From the NCBI RefSeq assembly GCF_008017445.1, contig NZ_VRSW01000001.1, positions 744,001 to 808,000 of the forward strand: a stretch of 64,000 nt of DNA. Direction: 5' to 3'. This document shows, piece after piece, positions 1 to 9,914 of the stretch. The notes below the pieces were generated by a model that made no database searches, was not told the origin of the DNA, and saw nothing but the letters and a program-made list of their open reading frames with translations. The translations under genes and the position numbers were made by a program. The first letter of the stretch is position 1. Every line of letters starts with the position of its first letter. The stretch comes from Microbacterium mitrae. GTDB taxonomy: Bacteria; Actinomycetota; Actinomycetes; Actinomycetales; Microbacteriaceae.

Positions 1-607
1 CCGAGCACGCCCCGTCGGTGGCACGAAGCGGTTGCGCGACGCGGCTGAGTTCGGCGGCGTCCAATGTGCGCCGCTCTGCCGCCCGACACGCGGAGGCAAA
101 GCCCGGACCGTCATCGGTCAACCCCAGCATCATCGCCAGCGCCGGCGCATGACTGTCGGCATCGATCAGCGCCGTTGGTCGGTTGCCGCGAGCACATTCT
201 GCGGCGAGGCTTGCAGCGAGCGTTGACCGTCCGGGCGCACCATGTGGGCCCCACACTACGATGACACCGCCACACACCGGCTCGCGGTGCGGCGGAACCG
301 TGTGGTGCACGATGTGCTCGGCCTCAAGGGTGGTGAGCAGCGCCAGGCCGAAGGAGGCCGCGAGGCGATGCCCTGCCGCATCGGTGGCGTACGGCACGAT
401 GCGAACGCCGGCGCGATCACACGCCGCCACCAGCGCGGCGTTTAAGACGCGTGGTTCGCTGCGCACGACGAGCACATCGACACCACTCAAATCGGCGGCG
501 GCCACCGTTGCCGGATCGGCCTGGTGCACCTCCTCGTCGCGCTGGGCAAACCCGACCGCCACGATTGCTGCCAGCTCTTGCGCCAGCGCGAGGACAATAC
601 GCGTCAT
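1..607 (-). CDS. ParA/MinD-like P-loop ATPase (CpaE/Ssd type), 3' end cut by window edge
   Basis: About 202 codons are present; the gene runs off the left edge. Translation from the ATG at 607 gives an N-terminal receiver-like stretch (alternating hydrophobic strands ending VDVLVVRSEPRV) and then, near residue 115, a deviant Walker A, GPHGAPGRSTLA, followed by TALIDADSHAPALAMMLGL, the typical MinD/ParA layout. The ATG overlaps the TAA of the SAF-domain gene by one base (TAATG), so the two are translationally coupled. ParA-like proteins beside a SAF/CpaB-like protein are typical of actinobacterial Tad/Flp pilus loci, where they act as CpaE-like localisation ATPases; in the same lineage similar proteins are annotated as septum-site determining. 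The TadA/CpaF ATPase would be expected further left, outside the window. The family call is firm; the pilus role is inferred from context. Confidence 0.8.
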   Translation of the reverse strand, partial: MTRIVLALAQELAAIVAVGFAQRDEEVHQADPATVAAADLSGVDVLVVRSEPRVLNAALVAACDRAGVRIVPYATDAAGHRLAASFGLALLTTLEAEHIVHHTVPPHREPVCGGVIVVWGPHGAPGRSTLAASLAAECARGNRPTALIDADSHAPALAMMLGLTDDGPGFASACRAAERRTLDAAELSRVAQPLRATDGACS

Positions 608-1218
608 TACCGCACACCGCCCAACGGAACCACCCACAGCGCCGCCTTCGACGCCTGCGCATCCAGCAGGGCTGCCACCTGGTTCCGATCGACGATGAGC
701 TCAAGCGTGACCGTTCCGCCGGAGGCAAGGCCCGTGCTCTCGCGAATCGCGGCGACCGTCGCCGTCTCAATCAAGACCTGCGCATCGTCATAGCCGCGAT
801 CTTTGACGGGCGACATCCACACCTCAACAGAACTGCCCACCGTGACGGTACTGGCCACATCAACCGTGCTGGTAATGACAACCGTGGTCACCGTGCTGCG
901 CGCGGTTTCTATCACCGCGCCCGCGGGAATGAGCTCACCGGCGGCCAGTGGGCGCGTAATTGTCGAGTCTTTGGGTAGCGCGGTGAGGTAGCTGCCCTCC
1001 GCCTCCCCCAGCGCGACTTCAACCCACCGCACATCGCTTTCATCGATCGGCGTGCCGGGTAGCAGCGTCGTATCGGCAACCGCCACCGGGGTTGTCGTGC
1101 GGGCCGCGGCCACCACCCACCACACCCCGGCGATCGAGGCGACGACGAGGGCAAGGCCGATGAGAAAGCGTGCGTCCGCCCAGACTGCTCGGTTTGTGCG
1201 CGAAGACATAGCGGTCAT
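607..1218 (-). CDS. SAF-domain membrane protein (CpaB/RcpC-like)
   Basis: 203 aa. An N-terminal membrane segment (about residues 14-35, ARFLIGLALVVASIAGVWWV) is followed by a SAF domain (TTLLPGTPIDESDVRWVEV, then RPLAAGELIPAGAVIE) and a C-terminal beta-rich region. SAF domains occur in CpaB/RcpC proteins of Tad pilus systems and in flagellar P-ring chaperones. I chose the ATG at 1218; a second ATG at 1209 is possible. The frame stays open further upstream but that stretch runs through the divergent intergenic region and lacks SAF-family character. The stop overlaps the start of the ParA-like gene. Likely function: periplasmic/outer-face component of a Tad-type pilus assembly apparatus. Confidence 0.8.
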   Translation of the reverse strand: MTAMSSRTNRAVWADARFLIGLALVVASIAGVWWVVAAARTTTPVAVADTTLLPGTPIDESDVRWVEVALGEAEGSYLTALPKDSTITRPLAAGELIPAGAVIETARSTVTTVVITSTVDVASTVTVGSSVEVWMSPVKDRGYDDAQVLIETATVAAIRESTGLASGGTVTLELIVDRNQVAALLDAQASKAALWVVPLGGVR

Positions 1219-1249
1219 GCTGACACGAGGCGAGCCGCCGTGCCGAAGG

Positions 1250-1258
1250 TTATCCACA
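1250..1258 (+). promoter_or_regulatory. Single DnaA-box-like 9-mer TTATCCACA
   Basis: A perfect match to the E. coli DnaA box consensus TTATCCACA lies between the divergent SAF-domain and HTH genes. There is no cluster of boxes and no dnaA/dnaN nearby, so this is not an origin; it may be a DnaA-responsive promoter element or chance. Confidence 0.3.
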
Positions 1259-1294
1259 GCACAATCAATCCACCCACCAGATTCGGCTGATGGG

Positions 1295-1300
1295 TAAATA
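1295..1300 (+). promoter_or_regulatory. -10 element TAAATA, leaderless promoter for the HTH gene
   Basis: TAAATA ends 8 bases before the ATG at 1309, so transcription should begin at or within a base or two of the start codon. There is no Shine-Dalgarno sequence and no recognisable -35. Confidence 0.5.
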
Positions 1301-1308
1301 ATGGGGAC

Positions 1309-1587
1309 ATGTCTGAGTCCAACGCACCCGAGCGTTACGTCTCCCTGGCCCAAGTTGCCGAACTTCTCGACCTCGAGGTCGACGAGGTATTGCGCCTGGT
1401 GCAGGAGGGGCAGCTTCGCGGCGCCCGCCTGGGCTCGCCCGCGCAGTGGCGTGTTGCCGAAGCCAGTGTCGGCGCCTATCTCGACGAGCAGCGTGAGGAG
1501 TCTCGCCGCATTGCGCTGTGGAACCAATCGGTCAACGCCAGCTTCCCCGAGCTGTGGGGCGGCACGGAGGGCCGCAGGCCCCGCTAG
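1309..1587 (+). CDS. Excisionase-type helix-turn-helix DNA-binding protein
   Basis: 92 aa. Residues 8-60 form a MerR/excisionase-like winged HTH: RYVSLAQVAELLDLEVDEV then LRLVQEGQLRGARL and QWRVAEASVGAYLDEQ, the layout of the HTH_17 family widespread in actinobacteria. The C-terminal 30 residues are charged and Trp-containing. The family binds DNA as small regulators; the target here is unknown. It is divergent from the Tad-type genes and ends 4 bases inside the convergent gene at 1584, so their 3' ends overlap. The ATG at 1309 is preceded by a -10-like TAAATA and has no ribosome binding site, suggesting a leaderless mRNA. Confidence 0.85.
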   Translation: MSESNAPERYVSLAQVAELLDLEVDEVLRLVQEGQLRGARLGSPAQWRVAEASVGAYLDEQREESRRIALWNQSVNASFPELWGGTEGRRPR

Positions 1588-2156
1588 CGCGAGAGCGGGC
1601 TCGCCATCGCAATTGCGGCGAACGGAACCACGACAATGCGCGAGACCTCGGCGTCGCGTCGCGCAACATGCGCGTCGTGCAACGCCAGATCGCAGTGATC
1701 CGCGCCCGCTCTGTCGATGGTTCCGGTGGCAACTGATGCATCAGCAAGATGGATCATGACAGGAGTACGGCTTCGCGCCCAACCGCGCAACACATAGCCG
1801 AAGGTTGCCCGACCGGCCATCGCCGCCGTTGGAACCGGCATCAGGCTGCGCTGCAAGGCGTCAGCAGCGAAGCTCAACGCGCGAATCGCTTCGAACCGCA
1901 CACAGCGCACGGTGTTGCCGGTATCGACTCCGCACCAGTCAGCGCCCGTCGCCGACAACGTTCCGGCCACGTGGTGAGAACCGAGCGTCTTGAGCTGAAC
2001 TCGAGCGTGATCGGCAGTCGCGGCCCGAACGCGAGTCGCCAAATCGAGGCGCGAAAGGCGCAGCCGCTCGCTCTCGACCGCGACGGCGGCGCGCTCGGCG
2101 GCCGCGTCATCGGCAAATTGCCCCTCAAGCTCAGCGAAATACGACTCCCAGTTCAC
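1584..2156 (-). CDS. Conserved hypothetical protein with an internal duplication
   Basis: 190 aa from a GTG at 2156 (MNWESYFAELEGQF). I do not recognise the family. Residues 1-50 are charged, helical and coiled-coil-like (AELEGQFADDAAAERAAVAVE). Two similar segments follow: VAGTLSATGADWCGV (about residue 70) and ATGTIDRAGADHCDL (about residue 148); each reads as strand-turn-strand with a G-T-x4-G-A-D-x-C core, resembling Sm-like small beta barrels. There is no signal peptide or membrane segment. The start codon lies 126 bases from the divergent Rv3235-family gene. Function unknown; the Sm-like reading is inference only. Confidence 0.65.
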   Translation of the reverse strand: MNWESYFAELEGQFADDAAAERAAVAVESERLRLSRLDLATRVRAATADHARVQLKTLGSHHVAGTLSATGADWCGVDTGNTVRCVRFEAIRALSFAADALQRSLMPVPTAAMAGRATFGYVLRGWARSRTPVMIHLADASVATGTIDRAGADHCDLALHDAHVARRDAEVSRIVVVPFAAIAMASPLSR

Positions 2157-2195
2157 GCGCCGAGCGTATCGCGCAGGAGATCGGCGACATGAGAG

Positions 2196-2204
2196 TTTTC
2201 CACA
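2196..2204 (+). promoter_or_regulatory. DnaA-box-like 9-mer TTTTCCACA
   Basis: One mismatch from TTATCCACA, in the divergent region between the genes at 1584 and 2283. Reported because a perfect box sits about 950 bases to the left; the function is uncertain. Confidence 0.2.
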
Positions 2205-2282
2205 GATTTTTTCATGTTCCGCCACGGGACGGCGTGGTGTGGTTTGCTCGATTTTGCGTCCCCACGCGAATCAGGAGTACCC

Positions 2283-2726
2283 ATGTCTGCCGTAGCAGCA
2301 AGTGTCGGGCCGCGCCGCCGCGGCAAGCACCTGAGCGAAGTCGACGTGACCGAATTCTTCGCGCCACAGCCGACGCCTACCGCCGATCTGCCCGATCCTG
2401 AGCCGCTTCTGCGCAACCTGACGATCGGCCTGATCGAATGCCTCGCCGGGGTGCGTGAAGTGGAGCAGCTTGCCAGATGGATGTCGCAAGATGCGTTTCT
2501 CACCGTCGCGCAGCGCGTATCACTGGCGACGCGTGCCCGGTCGGCAACCTCCCGCGCAGCGGTTCGTCCCGCCTACTCCATCGTGAGCGTGCGACACATG
2601 GCTCCAGCCGATGGCGTCGTCGAAGCCTGCATCGTGGTGTCGATGCCCGCCCGCACGCGCGTGCTCGCGATTCGCCTGGAGGGCACCGACCGTCGCTGGC
2701 GTGCCAGTTCCGTCGCGTTGCTCTAA
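2283..2726 (+). CDS. Rv3235-family protein
   Basis: 147 aa. The layout matches the small Rv3235 family that sits beside secA in actinobacteria: a variable N-terminus, then a helical region (LLRNLTIGLIECLAGVREVEQLARWMS, about residues 45-71, shown here in outline) and a C-terminal strand-rich segment with the family-typical RPAYSIVSVRHMAPADGVVEA and a Trp-Arg near the end. The function is unknown; the Mycobacterium member is likewise uncharacterised. The ATG at 2283 is preceded by CAGGAG at about 7 bases, a good ribosome binding site. The stop lies 10 bases from the convergent aminotransferase stop, leaving no room for a separate terminator. Confidence 0.8.
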   Translation: MSAVAASVGPRRRGKHLSEVDVTEFFAPQPTPTADLPDPEPLLRNLTIGLIECLAGVREVEQLARWMSQDAFLTVAQRVSLATRARSATSRAAVRPAYSIVSVRHMAPADGVVEACIVVSMPARTRVLAIRLEGTDRRWRASSVALL

Positions 2727-2736
2727 TCGAGCGGAA

Positions 2737-3963
2737 CTACTGCCGGTAGCTGGAGAGGAAGTTACCGAGACGTTCGACGGCGTCGGTAATGACGCGCGCC
2801 TCCGGCAACGTCACGAGGCGGAAGTGATCGGGTTCCGGCCAGTTAAAGCCGGTGCCCTGCACCACCAGAATGTGTTCGGCAACGAGCAGGTCATAAATGA
2901 ACTTGCCGTCGTCGCGAATCTCGTGAACCTCGGGGTCGAGCCGCGGGAACGCGTACAGCGCGCCGCGCGGCTTCACGCACGAGACACCGGGAATCGCCTC
3001 AAGCCCCTCCCATGCCGCGTCACGCTGCTCATGCAGGCGACCGGTGGGCGCGATGAGGGCGTCAATAGACTGCACGCCGTCAAGCGCCGCCTGAATGGCG
3101 TGCTGTGCCGGCACGTTGGGGCAGAGGCGGGTCGATGCGAGAAGCGTGATGCCCTCCAAGAACCCCTTGGCATGCTTCTTTGGGCCGGTGACGACGACCC
3201 AGCCGGCGCGGAATCCGGCGACGCGGTACGTCTTTGAGAGCCCGTTGAACGTCATCACCAAGAGGTCGGGCGCGAGCGTCGCGGTAGAAATGTGTTCGGC
3301 GTCGTCGAACAGAATGCGATCGTAGATCTCATCGCTGAGGATGAGCAGCGAGTGCTCCCGCGCGATTTCTACCAGCCCCTGCAACACCTCACGCGAGTAC
3401 ACGGCACCCGTGGGATTGTTGGGGTTGATGATCACGATTGCCTTGGTTTTCGGCGTGATCTTGGAGCGGATGTCTTCCAGATCCGGGTTCCAGTCGTTGT
3501 TTTCGTCGCACAGGTAGTGCACCGGGGTGCCGCCGGACAGCGATGTCATGGCCGTCCACAGCGGGTAGTCGGGGGCCGGAATGAGAACCTCGTCGCCCTC
3601 GTTCAGCAGCGCCTGCATGGTCATCGTGATCAACTCAGAAACACCGTTTCCGAGGTACACATCGTCGGGGTCGATGTGCGGGAAGCCTTCAACCTGCTCG
3701 TAGCGGTTGATAATCGCGCGGCGGGCAGACAAAATGCCTCGGCTGTCACTGTAGCCGTGCGCGGTCGGCACGGCGGCGATCATATCGCGCACGATTTGGT
3801 ACGGCGCCTCAAAGCCAAAAATAGCCGGGTTTCCGGTGTTGAGCTTGAGTACCGCGTGCCCGGCCGCCTCCAGCCGCGACGCCTCAACCAACGCGTTTCC
3901 GCGAATTTCGTAGAGAACGTTCTGAAGCTTGGCTGATTGATCCAGCGGTCGAAGTGGGCTCAT
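2737..3963 (-). CDS. alaA: PLP-dependent aminotransferase, AlaA-type alanine aminotransferase
   Basis: 408 aa, full length for a class I/II aminotransferase. Fold-type I motifs: NPNNPTGA (about residue 180), DEIYDRI with the PLP-contacting Asp and Tyr (about 211-217), the Schiff-base lysine in NGLSKTYRVAG (K244), and FRAGW with the PLP-phosphate Arg. The N-terminal SAKLQNVLYEIRGNAL is characteristic of the AlaA/YfbQ branch, which makes alanine from pyruvate and glutamate. Acts in the cytosol, in alanine/glutamate metabolism. The ATG at 3963 follows TAGGGT by 6 bases, suggesting leaderless transcription. It is a monocistronic unit between convergent and co-directional neighbours. Confidence 0.88.
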   Translation of the reverse strand: MSPLRPLDQSAKLQNVLYEIRGNALVEASRLEAAGHAVLKLNTGNPAIFGFEAPYQIVRDMIAAVPTAHGYSDSRGILSARRAIINRYEQVEGFPHIDPDDVYLGNGVSELITMTMQALLNEGDEVLIPAPDYPLWTAMTSLSGGTPVHYLCDENNDWNPDLEDIRSKITPKTKAIVIINPNNPTGAVYSREVLQGLVEIAREHSLLILSDEIYDRILFDDAEHISTATLAPDLLVMTFNGLSKTYRVAGFRAGWVVVTGPKKHAKGFLEGITLLASTRLCPNVPAQHAIQAALDGVQSIDALIAPTGRLHEQRDAAWEGLEAIPGVSCVKPRGALYAFPRLDPEVHEIRDDGKFIYDLLVAEHILVVQGTGFNWPEPDHFRLVTLPEARVITDAVERLGNFLSSYRQ

Positions 3964-3969
3964 GAATAA

Positions 3970-3975
3970 ACCCTA
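3970..3975 (-). promoter_or_regulatory. -10 element TAGGGT, leaderless promoter of the aminotransferase gene
   Basis: On the minus strand TAGGGT is separated by 6 bases from the ATG at 3963, with no Shine-Dalgarno, the arrangement seen at several other genes in this window. Confidence 0.5.
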
Positions 3976-4014
3976 GCCCCGCCGGATACGTGCCTGAGAC
4001 CATCGTGACCCATC

Positions 4015-4042
4015 GCGATCCACTTCGACCGAAGTGGATCGC
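4015..4042 (-). terminator. Second hairpin downstream of secA, 13-bp perfect stem
   Basis: An inverted repeat of 13 bp with a two-base centre (GCGATCCACTTCG / CGAAGTGGATCGC). With the hairpin at 4057-4085 it forms a double hairpin between secA and the aminotransferase gene. There is no T-tract, as is usual for actinobacterial terminators. Confidence 0.55.
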
Positions 4043-4056
4043 CTGACACAACGGCG

Positions 4057-4085
4057 ATGGCCCCGCCTCGGTGAGGTGGGGCCAT
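4057..4085 (-). terminator. Terminator hairpin of secA
   Basis: The stem ATGGCCCCGCCTC pairs with GAGGTGGGGCCAT (one G-T pair) around a three-base loop, 30 bases after the secA stop. There is no T-run; together with the hairpin at 4015-4042 it looks like a tandem terminator. Confidence 0.7.
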
Positions 4086-4114
4086 CTGCGAGCAACGTAT
4101 GGCGCTGCGTCGTG

Positions 4115-6898
<2,784 letters not shown>

Positions 6899-7040
6899 GG
6901 AGTGTTCTCCATCCATTGCGTCAAGCGGGATATCCGCGAGCGTCGGGGTACCGACACCGATCCATGTTATCTGCCCGTGACCTTGACGCGTGCTGGATAC
7001 GCTCAGAGCACACCATGAATCCGTGAAAATAATGGATCGT

Positions 7041-7063
7041 CCGGTATACATATAGTGAACCGG
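7041..7063 (+). promoter_or_regulatory. Imperfect dyad upstream of padR, possible PadR operator
   Basis: CCGGTATAC and GTGAACCGG form inverted arms (7 of 9 pairs) around an ATATA centre, 10 bases before the padR start. Many PadR regulators repress their own gene from an AT-centred dyad. The assignment is by position and symmetry only. Confidence 0.4.
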
Positions 7064-7073
7064 AAAGGGCTGC

Positions 7074-7640
7074 ATGACGATCAAATACAGTCTGTTGGCG
7101 ATCCTTGCGGTGTCGCCCTGCTACGGAAATCAATTGCGTAGCGAGTTTGAGCGGCGAACCGCGCAGATCTGGCCGGTCAACGTCGGTCAGATCTACAACA
7201 CCCTGGAACGCCTCGAGCGCGACGGGCACACCGAACGAGGTGTCGCCGACGAGCATGGCCATGTCATGTGGCACATCACCCCCGCCGGGCGCGAGGAGGC
7301 TGCGGCCTGGCTTTCCCGCGCGACCCCGCGAGCCGATGCGCGTGACGACCTCGCTGCCAAAATTTCGCTCGCCATCTCGTTGCCTGGCGTCGACGCCGAC
7401 GCGCTGATCGATATTGAGTTGCAGGCAGCCCGCATGCGGCTGCACGAGGCGGAGCAACGGCGTGACGCCGAACCCAACCCGCTCAGTGCGCTCATCCTCT
7501 CCGCCGCCGTGCATCGTGCCCGCGCTGACGTGGACTGGTTGAGCACCGTTCGTGTCGCGTCGGCGGAGCAAGCCCCGGAACCATTGGCCGTTGATACTCG
7601 TCGCCCGCGTCGCGGCCGCCCTAAGAAGGCCGTCGCTTAA
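7074..7640 (+). CDS. PadR-family transcriptional regulator with AT-hook-like tail
   Basis: 188 aa. The N-terminal PadR winged HTH is clear: [22 protein letters not shown], then [19 protein letters not shown] and the wing [13 protein letters not shown] (residues 3-75). A helical C-terminal dimerisation region follows ([11 protein letters not shown] through RARADVDWL), as in the Vir_act_alpha_C group. The last residues [10 protein letters not shown] resemble an AT-hook (core RGRP), which is unusual for the family. The ATG at 7074 has a GAAAGG ribosome binding site at about 8 bases. The target is unknown; PadR proteins usually control a neighbouring transporter or stress gene, and the nearest candidates are secA (divergent) and the coiled-coil gene downstream. 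Confidence 0.88.
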   Translation: MTIKYSLLAILAVSPCYGNQLRSEFERRTAQIWPVNVGQIYNTLERLERDGHTERGVADEHGHVMWHITPAGREEAAAWLSRATPRADARDDLAAKISLAISLPGVDADALIDIELQAARMRLHEAEQRRDAEPNPLSALILSAAVHRARADVDWLSTVRVASAEQAPEPLAVDTRRPRRGRPKKAVA

Positions 7641-7696
7641 ACCGCACGTTCGCTTACCGCTGAGCCGAAGCTTAGGCATGTGGGTGGCGGAATCCT

Positions 7697-7702
7697 TATG
7701 AT
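7697..7702 (+). promoter_or_regulatory. -10 element TATGAT, leaderless promoter of the coiled-coil gene
   Basis: TATGAT is followed by six bases and then the ATG at 7709, with no ribosome binding site. This is the clearest leaderless start in the window. Confidence 0.6.
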
Positions 7703-7708
7703 CGAACC

Positions 7709-9025
7709 ATGGCAGGATTTTGGGGCAAACGTCGTCGCGCTGAGCAAGAAGAACAGCAAGCGGCTGACACCGAACTGAGCCGGCGCGCTGAGGCGGCCAT
7801 GGTCGCCGTTGACGAGCGTATGCGCACCGCAGCTGACGAGGTTGGGTTTGCGCAGGCCGAGCTCGGCGATGCCGCGACAAAAGACCTGCGTGATGCCCTC
7901 ACCGCCGTTCGCGAGCACATGCAGGAGGCATTCTCACTGCACCAGCTCAACCACGACCACATCCCCGACACTGCGGAGGAGTTGCGCACCCGTAACGCCC
8001 GCATTGTGCAACTGTGCGAGTGGGCAGATGACGTGCTCGATGAGCGCACGGCTGCTCTCGCCGATCGCATCGATCGCGTACGCCGCGCTCCGGAGGTCTT
8101 GGCGCGGGTACAGGCCGATGCCAACGGTCTTGACAATCGGGTTCCGGCAGCGCGAGACACCATCGTGCGCCTCGCCGAGCGCTACAACGAATCCGCCATG
8201 GCCAAGGTTTCGGCCGGGGCCGACGAGGCCGCTCAGCTCATCGCATTTGCCCGCCACAGCGCCGATATCTCCGCACGCCGTCGCGCGTCGGGCCAGAACG
8301 AAGAGGCAAACCTGGCGCTGGAAACGGCTATCGAGGCGGTACGCCGCGCCGGAACCGTGTTGGACAGCGTCGAAGACTACGAGCTGGAAGCGCTGCGAGC
8401 AGAATCAACCCTCACCGATGTTGTCGCAGACTCGCGAGGCGACCTGGTGGCCGCTCGCGACCTGGCCTCGACTCCTGCCGTCGCCGAGGCCATGAAGGAG
8501 TTGGAGACCGCCCTCGCGGGCCTGCCTGCAGCCGGCTCGAAGACAGACCCGTTCTCATCCCTCTCGGCATTGCGCGATGCTAACCAGCACCTCGATGCGG
8601 CCGTGGCGAAAGCCCGCGACCGTGCCGCGCGACCGCTGCCGACGGTTGACGTCGTCCGCCACGCGCTGGACGATGCCGACCGCCAAATCGCCGTCGCCCG
8701 CAGCGTCATCGCTGGCCACCGCGGCTGGATCGGCGCAGACGCTCGCACCCGACTCGCCGAGGCGGAGCGCCTTCGTACCGGCATCGATGCCTTGATCGTT
8801 CCCGAAGACACGCGTGAAGAAGCGCTGACCCTTGCCCGTCGCACCGCCCAATTGGCCAGCGAAGCGCTTCAGCTCGCCCAGCGTGACATTGACTCCTCCC
8901 GCCCCCAGCAGCAGAACACGTGGGGTGGCGGTGGCCGCAATCAGGGTGGCGGCATGAGCGACATGATGGGCGGCATTATTGGTGGCGCCATCCTCGGCGG
9001 CATTCTGGGCGACATTTTCGACTAA
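7709..9025 (+). CDS. Coiled-coil protein with Gly-rich hydrophobic C-terminus
   Basis: 438 aa of unknown function. Residues 1-390 are almost entirely charged and helical, with long heptad-like stretches and many Ala, Glu and Arg residues (for example AEQEEQQAADTELSRRAEAA). There is no signal peptide. The C-terminus changes abruptly to a Gly/Asn linker and then a Gly-rich hydrophobic segment, MMGGIIGGAILGGILGDIFD, which could insert in or contact a membrane. Similar C-terminal halves occur in actinobacterial TPM-domain proteins, but no TPM domain is present here. A leaderless promoter lies directly upstream. It converges on hpf with a strong shared terminator between them. Confidence 0.75.
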   Translation: MAGFWGKRRRAEQEEQQAADTELSRRAEAAMVAVDERMRTAADEVGFAQAELGDAATKDLRDALTAVREHMQEAFSLHQLNHDHIPDTAEELRTRNARIVQLCEWADDVLDERTAALADRIDRVRRAPEVLARVQADANGLDNRVPAARDTIVRLAERYNESAMAKVSAGADEAAQLIAFARHSADISARRRASGQNEEANLALETAIEAVRRAGTVLDSVEDYELEALRAESTLTDVVADSRGDLVAARDLASTPAVAEAMKELETALAGLPAAGSKTDPFSSLSALRDANQHLDAAVAKARDRAARPLPTVDVVRHALDDADRQIAVARSVIAGHRGWIGADARTRLAEAERLRTGIDALIVPEDTREEALTLARRTAQLASEALQLAQRDIDSSRPQQQNTWGGGGRNQGGGMSDMMGGIIGGAILGGILGDIFD

Positions 9026-9070
9026 GCCCTGCCCGGGCAAATTTCGACTCAGCCCTGCCGGGCAAATTTC
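9021..9070 (+). repeat. Two-copy tandem repeat after the coiled-coil gene
   Basis: A unit of about 25 bases (CGACTAAGCCCTGCC then GGGCAAATTT) occurs twice in a row with small differences; the first copy contains the stop codon of the gene at 7709. It looks like a local duplication of the gene's 3' end. Confidence 0.6.
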
Positions 9071-9092
9071 AGCTCGGGATAGCCCCGGAAAC

Positions 9093-9136
9093 AGAGAGAG
9101 GGGTGGTCCCGGAAACCCGGGACCACCCCTCTCTCT
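9093..9136. terminator. Bidirectional terminator, 20-bp perfect stem
   Basis: AGAGAGAGGGGTGGTCCCGG pairs perfectly with its inverted copy across a four-base loop (AAAC). It lies between the convergent genes at 7709 and 9141 and should terminate both. Confidence 0.9.
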
Positions 9137-9140
9137 TGGC

Positions 9141-9803
9141 TTATGACGCCGCGACAGCCTCCGGCGGCGCGTTGGTCTTGAGCGAGATCACGCCGTAGTC
9201 CCAGCCCTTGCGGCGGTAGACAACGGAGGGGTGATCGGTACGAGCATCAACAAACAGGAAGAAGTCGTGTCCGACCAATTCCATACGGTCTACGGCCTCT
9301 TCAACTGACATCCATTCGGCACCGAACTGCTTCGTGCGAATGACGACGGGCGTGTAGTCCTCTTCTTCCTCGTTGCCGGTGATGATGGGAATCTCCCCCG
9401 TCTTGACCGCGCGCAATACATCGGCCGAAGCTGGGCGCACATCGATGCCGTGCAGCGCGCCGGTGTTCTTGTCGAGGTGCGCACCACGTGCGTCATGGCG
9501 ACCATCGAGGCGCTTGCGCTTTGCGCGGCGAACCTGCTCCATCAACTTATCGACAGCGAGATCAAGTGCGACGAACTTGTCAGGATCTGTTGCTTCTGCC
9601 CGCACCAGCGGGCCACGGCCGTTGAGGGTGAGTTCGACGGTTTCATCATCCATTCGTCCCTGCCGGTTGGAATGGTGAGTCACCTTGACGTCGAGCCGTT
9701 CTGCGCGAGTGGCGAGCTTTGAAATACGCTCTGCCTTCTCGTCAGCCACCTCACGAAAACGATCCGAAATCCCGACGCCTACGCCGACGATGCTCGTTTC
9801 CAT
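9141..9803 (-). CDS. hpf: Ribosome hibernation-promoting factor, long form
   Basis: 220 aa. The N-terminal S30AE domain (METSIVGVGVGISDRFREVA through DKLMEQVRRAKRKR, residues 1-105) is joined by a linker to the C-terminal dimerisation domain (VVIRTKQFGAEWMSVEEAVDRMELVGHDFFLF shown in outline, residues 150-215). Long HPF binds the small subunit and dimerises 70S ribosomes into 100S particles in stationary phase. The ATG at 9803 has a perfect AAGGAGGT ribosome binding site 7 bases upstream; the frame is open further but unrelated. In actinobacteria hpf commonly sits between comF and secA, as here. Confidence 0.95.
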   Translation of the reverse strand: METSIVGVGVGISDRFREVADEKAERISKLATRAERLDVKVTHHSNRQGRMDDETVELTLNGRGPLVRAEATDPDKFVALDLAVDKLMEQVRRAKRKRLDGRHDARGAHLDKNTGALHGIDVRPASADVLRAVKTGEIPIITGNEEEEDYTPVVIRTKQFGAEWMSVEEAVDRMELVGHDFFLFVDARTDHPSVVYRRKGWDYGVISLKTNAPPEAVAAS

Positions 9804-9914
9804 GTCTGACCTCCTTGTCCGGTCCACCGGTTCAAGGGCGGACCTTGTCGCCTTTGTTCCCCTCACCGTAGTCGCCCAACCGATGCGTGTCACCACCATT
9901 CGCATATAAATTTT

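Noticed and set aside
1250..1258. Origin of replication
   Set aside because: A single DnaA box without a cluster and without dnaA or dnaN nearby.
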